Virus record (IMG/VR): IMGVR_UViG_3300030060_002676
Span: 1 to 32,742 of that record
DNA: 32,742 nt
From: a virus
Direction: 5' to 3' (one strand)
The notes below the pieces were generated by a model that worked only from the letters and a program-made list of their open reading frames with translations, did not search any database and was not told the DNA's origin. Made by a program: the position numbers and the translations under genes. Shown here piece after piece: positions 30,531 through 32,742 of this stretch (position 1 is the stretch's first letter; every line of letters starts with the position of its first letter).

Positions 30531-31574
30531 ATGGCACTGCAAGCCGCACAAATTGCTGATCTGATTACTGTGACCCTTCGGGATCTCGGGCGACTGAAGT
30601 TTACGGAGATTGCGTCAACCCTCACGGATTATGTCGCACTCCCCAACATTCTTCAGAAGTACAAGGTCCAGTACCAATCCGGTCATGGCATTCAGTGGAA
30701 CGTCATGTTCGCGCAATCCGACGCTGCTAAGAACGTCGGCCTGTACGAATCTGACAATGTGAACATCGCAGACGTTATGACCACGGCAAACATTCCGTGG
30801 CGACACTGCACCACCAACTACGCTTTCGAGCGTCGTGAAATCCAGATGAACGCCAACCCGGCACGCATCGTGGAACTGGTGAAAACCCGTCGAGCCGACG
30901 CGATGTTGTCACTCGCTGAACTGATGGAAACCAACCTTTGGTCTACTCCAACTGCTTCAAGCGACAGTCTCAAACCACTTGGTATTCCACACTGGATCGT
31001 GCCACCATCAACCAGCAGCGACGAGGGCTTCCTCGGCAAGAACCCAACTGGTTTCTCTGATGGTGCTGGTGGCATCAACTCTGATCTTGAGAAGTTCTCT
31101 GGATGGCGAAACTACGTCGCTGCCTACGCGAACATCAACAAGACTGACTTGATCCGCAAGTGGCGTAAGGCTGCTGTCTTCACCAACTTCAAGTCTCCTG
31201 TACCACACGCTTCCTACAACACCGGCAACAACTACGGCTACTACACCAACTACGCCGTGATTGGTCGATTGGAAGAGGTGCTTGAGGCCCAGAACGACAA
31301 CCTCGGAAACGACATTGCTTCCAAGGACGGTCTTCTCACTTTCCGTCAAAACCCTGTTATCTACGTTCCTAAACTGGATGCAGAAACCACTAACCCGATC
31401 TACGGCATCAACTGGGGCGTTCTCAAGCCTGTCTTCCTGTCCGGCGAATGGATGAAGGAAGAGGGTCCGAACACCGTTCCCGGTCAACACACCACGTTCC
31501 AAGTCTTCGTTGACTGCACTTTGAACTACATGTGTACCGATCGCCGTCGTCTCTTCCGTCTGGAAACGGTATAA
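30531..31574 (+). CDS. Major capsid protein
   Basis: 347 aa with a strong AUGAGG-type ribosome binding site. Sequence IADLITVTLRDLGRLKFTEI starts the protein; VMTTANIPWRHCTTNYAFER and LMETNLWSTPTASSD form the middle; FKSPVPHASYNTGNNYGYY and NPVIYVPKLDAETTNPIYG lead to a C-terminal GQHTTFQVFVDCTLNY. These features suit an HK97-fold shell protein of podovirus-like phages, immediately after the scaffold. The protein would form the icosahedral shell. Fold is assumed from order and length rather than from a diagnostic motif. Confidence 0.85.
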   Translation: MALQAAQIADLITVTLRDLGRLKFTEIASTLTDYVALPNILQKYKVQYQSGHGIQWNVMFAQSDAAKNVGLYESDNVNIADVMTTANIPWRHCTTNYAFERREIQMNANPARIVELVKTRRADAMLSLAELMETNLWSTPTASSDSLKPLGIPHWIVPPSTSSDEGFLGKNPTGFSDGAGGINSDLEKFSGWRNYVAAYANINKTDLIRKWRKAAVFTNFKSPVPHASYNTGNNYGYYTNYAVIGRLEEVLEAQNDNLGNDIASKDGLLTFRQNPVIYVPKLDAETTNPIYGINWGVLKPVFLSGEWMKEEGPNTVPGQHTTFQVFVDCTLNYMCTDRRRLFRLETV

Positions 31575-31588
31575 GGAAGGAATGAATA

Positions 31589-32338
31589 ATGGCTGTAAAT
31601 TATGATGGCGGTTCGATTGGCTCTTTCGGCTTCTTGGCTGGAATCCAACGACCCAACTTCTCTTTTTCTTACGTCGATGACTTTTTTCATGCAAACGATG
31701 AAGACTGGACTCTGAACACCATTGCGGGTGCGCCCACCTTTGGTCGTATTGACGGTCACGGTGGCGTTGCTCTGATTGATTCCGGCGCTGCCACCGATTT
31801 CCACGGTGGACAGTTGGGCATGAAGGGAATGATTGACTTGTCCAAAGGCGATGCTGCTTTTGAAGCATCTGTCCGGGTGTCAAGTGATGGTTCTACCACC
31901 ACTCTTTCGACTCACGATGACGGCAGTGAACTGATCGTCGGGCTTGGGGTCGATTCGGATGACGTTGATGCGTTCAATGCCAGTACCGCTGCGTTTGAAC
32001 TTGATGATTTTGTCGGCTTCCGACACGGTGATGACGGTAAGTTGGATGCGGTTTGCCGCGTCAACGACACCGAAACCACTGTTGCGGATGTTGTCACAAT
32101 CAGCGGAACTACTGGCGTGACCGGGTTTGTCCGGCTGGGCTTCATGCTTCGCGGTGGTCAAGTGTCCTTCTTCGTCGATGGCGAATTGGTGGCACGCATC
32201 TCAACCAACATTCCTAACGCTGCTGTTGGTGCTACCAACAACGCCGTGCTTGGTCCGATTTTTGCAATCTCCAATCACGACGGCGACCTTCAGACTAAGT
32301 TGGCGATTGACTACGTTGCAATCGCTGGCGCACGTTGA
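31589..32338 (+). CDS. Probable head-decoration or fibre protein with lectin-like fold
   Basis: 249 aa, AAGGA upstream. It is nearly all beta-strand: DFFHANDEDWTLNTI, FGRIDGHGGVALIDSGAATD, LDAVCRVNDTETTVADVV and LGFMLRGGQVSFFVDGELVA. The VSFFVDGELVARI strand is typical of concanavalin A/LamG-like beta-sandwiches used in phage head or tail adhesins. Its place directly after the capsid gene and abundance of alternating strands suggest a capsid decoration or head-fibre protein. Other virion adhesin roles are possible. Confidence 0.6.
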   Translation: MAVNYDGGSIGSFGFLAGIQRPNFSFSYVDDFFHANDEDWTLNTIAGAPTFGRIDGHGGVALIDSGAATDFHGGQLGMKGMIDLSKGDAAFEASVRVSSDGSTTTLSTHDDGSELIVGLGVDSDDVDAFNASTAAFELDDFVGFRHGDDGKLDAVCRVNDTETTVADVVTISGTTGVTGFVRLGFMLRGGQVSFFVDGELVARISTNIPNAAVGATNNAVLGPIFAISNHDGDLQTKLAIDYVAIAGAR

Positions 32339-32352
32339 TTTAGGAGATCCCC

Positions 32353-32472
32353 ATGTATCACGGTGGCGGTATGAAACCTAAAGGCAAGGGCAAAGGCAAA
32401 ATGATGTCGAAGAAATCAGAAATGATGAAGCGGCTCAAGATGCTGAAGGACAAGCAGAAGAAGAAGATGTGA
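32353..32472 (+). CDS. Tiny lysine/methionine-rich protein, 39 aa
   Basis: The ATG follows AGGAGA with ideal spacing. Sequence MYHGGGMKPKGKGKGKMMSK, then KSEMMKRLKMLKDKQKKKM, is almost only K, M, G and a few helix-forming residues. It resembles the other basic microproteins of the phage (23969-24442). The stop overlaps the start of the candidate i-spanin. It may be a DNA-binding packaged protein; unknown. Confidence 0.65.
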   Translation: MYHGGGMKPKGKGKGKMMSKKSEMMKRLKMLKDKQKKKM

Positions 32473-32693
32473 TGGATTGGCAGATCCCACTTGCGATTGG
32501 CAACATCGTTGTCGTAGTAGGTGGGGTGGTCTGGGCATTTGCGAGGCTTTCTGCAAGTATGGCAACTTTGACAAGGAGCATTGAGCGTCTTGACAGAACA
32601 GTTGAAAATCTTGCGAAGCACAATGTGGAACATCACATTCGCATCTCTGCTCTTGAGTCTCGCGTCCTGCAAGACCAACCCGCTGATTCCTGA
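32472..32693 (+). CDS. Candidate inner-membrane spanin (Rz-like), 73 aa
   Basis: The ATG at 32472 overlaps the previous stop (TGATG); a GTG one codon earlier is possible. Residues 4-22 (QIPLAIGNIVVVVGGVVWAF) form one transmembrane helix with N-in orientation suggested by the charges after it. Residues 28-65 are a charged coiled coil (MATLTRSIERLDRTVENLAK, then HIRISALESRV). This is the layout of i-spanins, and the overlapping lipoprotein frame supports it. It is shorter than the classical Rz (about 150 aa), so a holin-like or tail-anchoring role is a real alternative. Confidence 0.6.
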   Translation: MDWQIPLAIGNIVVVVGGVVWAFARLSASMATLTRSIERLDRTVENLAKHNVEHHIRISALESRVLQDQPADS

Positions 32694-32742
32694 TCTCTCG
32701 ATCTCGGAGGTGGCAACGCCTCCCCCTTTACAAACCCCCCTC
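32623..32742 (+). CDS. Candidate o-spanin (Rz1-like lipoprotein), 3' end outside window
   Basis: An ATG at 32623 opens in a different frame inside the candidate i-spanin gene and remains open to the window end (40 residues visible). The sequence MWNITFASLLLSLASC has a hydrophobic signal and lipobox LASC, with the cysteine at 16 as lipidated residue. Mature residues begin KTNPLIPDLS and include the proline-rich ATPPPLQTP. Overlapping reading frame, lipobox and proline-rich end are the hallmarks of Rz1-type outer-membrane spanins, which join the i-spanin to disrupt the outer membrane in Gram-negative hosts. Confidence 0.6.
   Translation, partial: MWNITFASLLLSLASCKTNPLIPDLSISEVATPPPLQTPL

Noticed and set aside
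31008-31883. Minus-strand frame of 291 codons opposite capsid and decoration genes
   Set aside because: It is antisense to two well-supported genes, has no ribosome binding site and spans their intergenic region; treated as a shadow.

Overview
The window looks like part of a tailed double-stranded DNA bacteriophage genome, probably environmental and podovirus-like. It contains a complete head-assembly block in the usual order: large terminase, portal, scaffold, major capsid. It also holds very large internal-virion-type proteins, replication and recombination genes, and a block of small accessory genes on the opposite strand. No rRNA, tRNA, CRISPR array or insertion sequence was found. A Gram-negative host is inferred from a candidate spanin pair at the right edge, with a lipobox-bearing o-spanin frame overlapping a membrane-anchored i-spanin, and from sigma70-like promoters. 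Both window ends cut through genes, so the genome is larger. No DNA polymerase, tail tube or tail fibre set is visible.

Layout. 1-10.8 kb (+): the end of a beta-helix-like virion protein, a 719-aa charged coiled-coil protein and a 2641-aa giant protein with an HEFVH zincin motif; the last two are probably packaged and injected. 10.8-10.95 kb: non-coding, with two strong hairpins. 10.95-12.14 kb (-): a RecE/Exo VIII-like PD-(D/E)XK nuclease and a conserved 118-aa partner, behind a sigma70-like promoter. 12.26-16.42 kb (+): a tightly overlapping replication/regulation operon with a zinc-finger protein, DEAH helicase, sigma region-2-like protein, excisionase-type HTH protein, zinc-finger/TOPRIM primase, acidic 59-aa protein and two PD-(D/E)XK-type nucleases.

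16.3-22.4 kb (-): an accessory, probably early, operon. It starts with an ArdC-like antirestriction protein and runs through several unknown small proteins to a lysozyme-like protein, a DUF3846-like protein, a sirtuin without zinc cysteines and a small serine recombinase. Its upstream genes are separated by a repeated, covarying RNA hairpin followed by a conserved leader with the Shine-Dalgarno sequence. This is the most unusual feature of the window. The downstream genes are instead joined by 4-base stop/start overlaps.

22.4-23.27 kb: an ~840-bp divergent non-coding region with an outward minus-strand promoter, a perfect DnaA-box sequence, a strong G-quadruplex motif and a 13-bp repeat. It is a candidate origin and control region. 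23.27-32.74 kb (+): a run of very small basic proteins, a possible small terminase, an endonuclease-VII-like HNH protein, large terminase, portal, a small linker protein, scaffold, capsid, a head-decoration-like protein and the spanin candidates.

The inferred programme is that host RNA polymerase uses the sigma70-like promoters to express the antirestriction/accessory and recombination operons, the replication operon follows, and the structural genes are expressed late. The sigma-like and HTH proteins are candidates for the switch. All assignments come from reading motifs and gene order; no database search was run.
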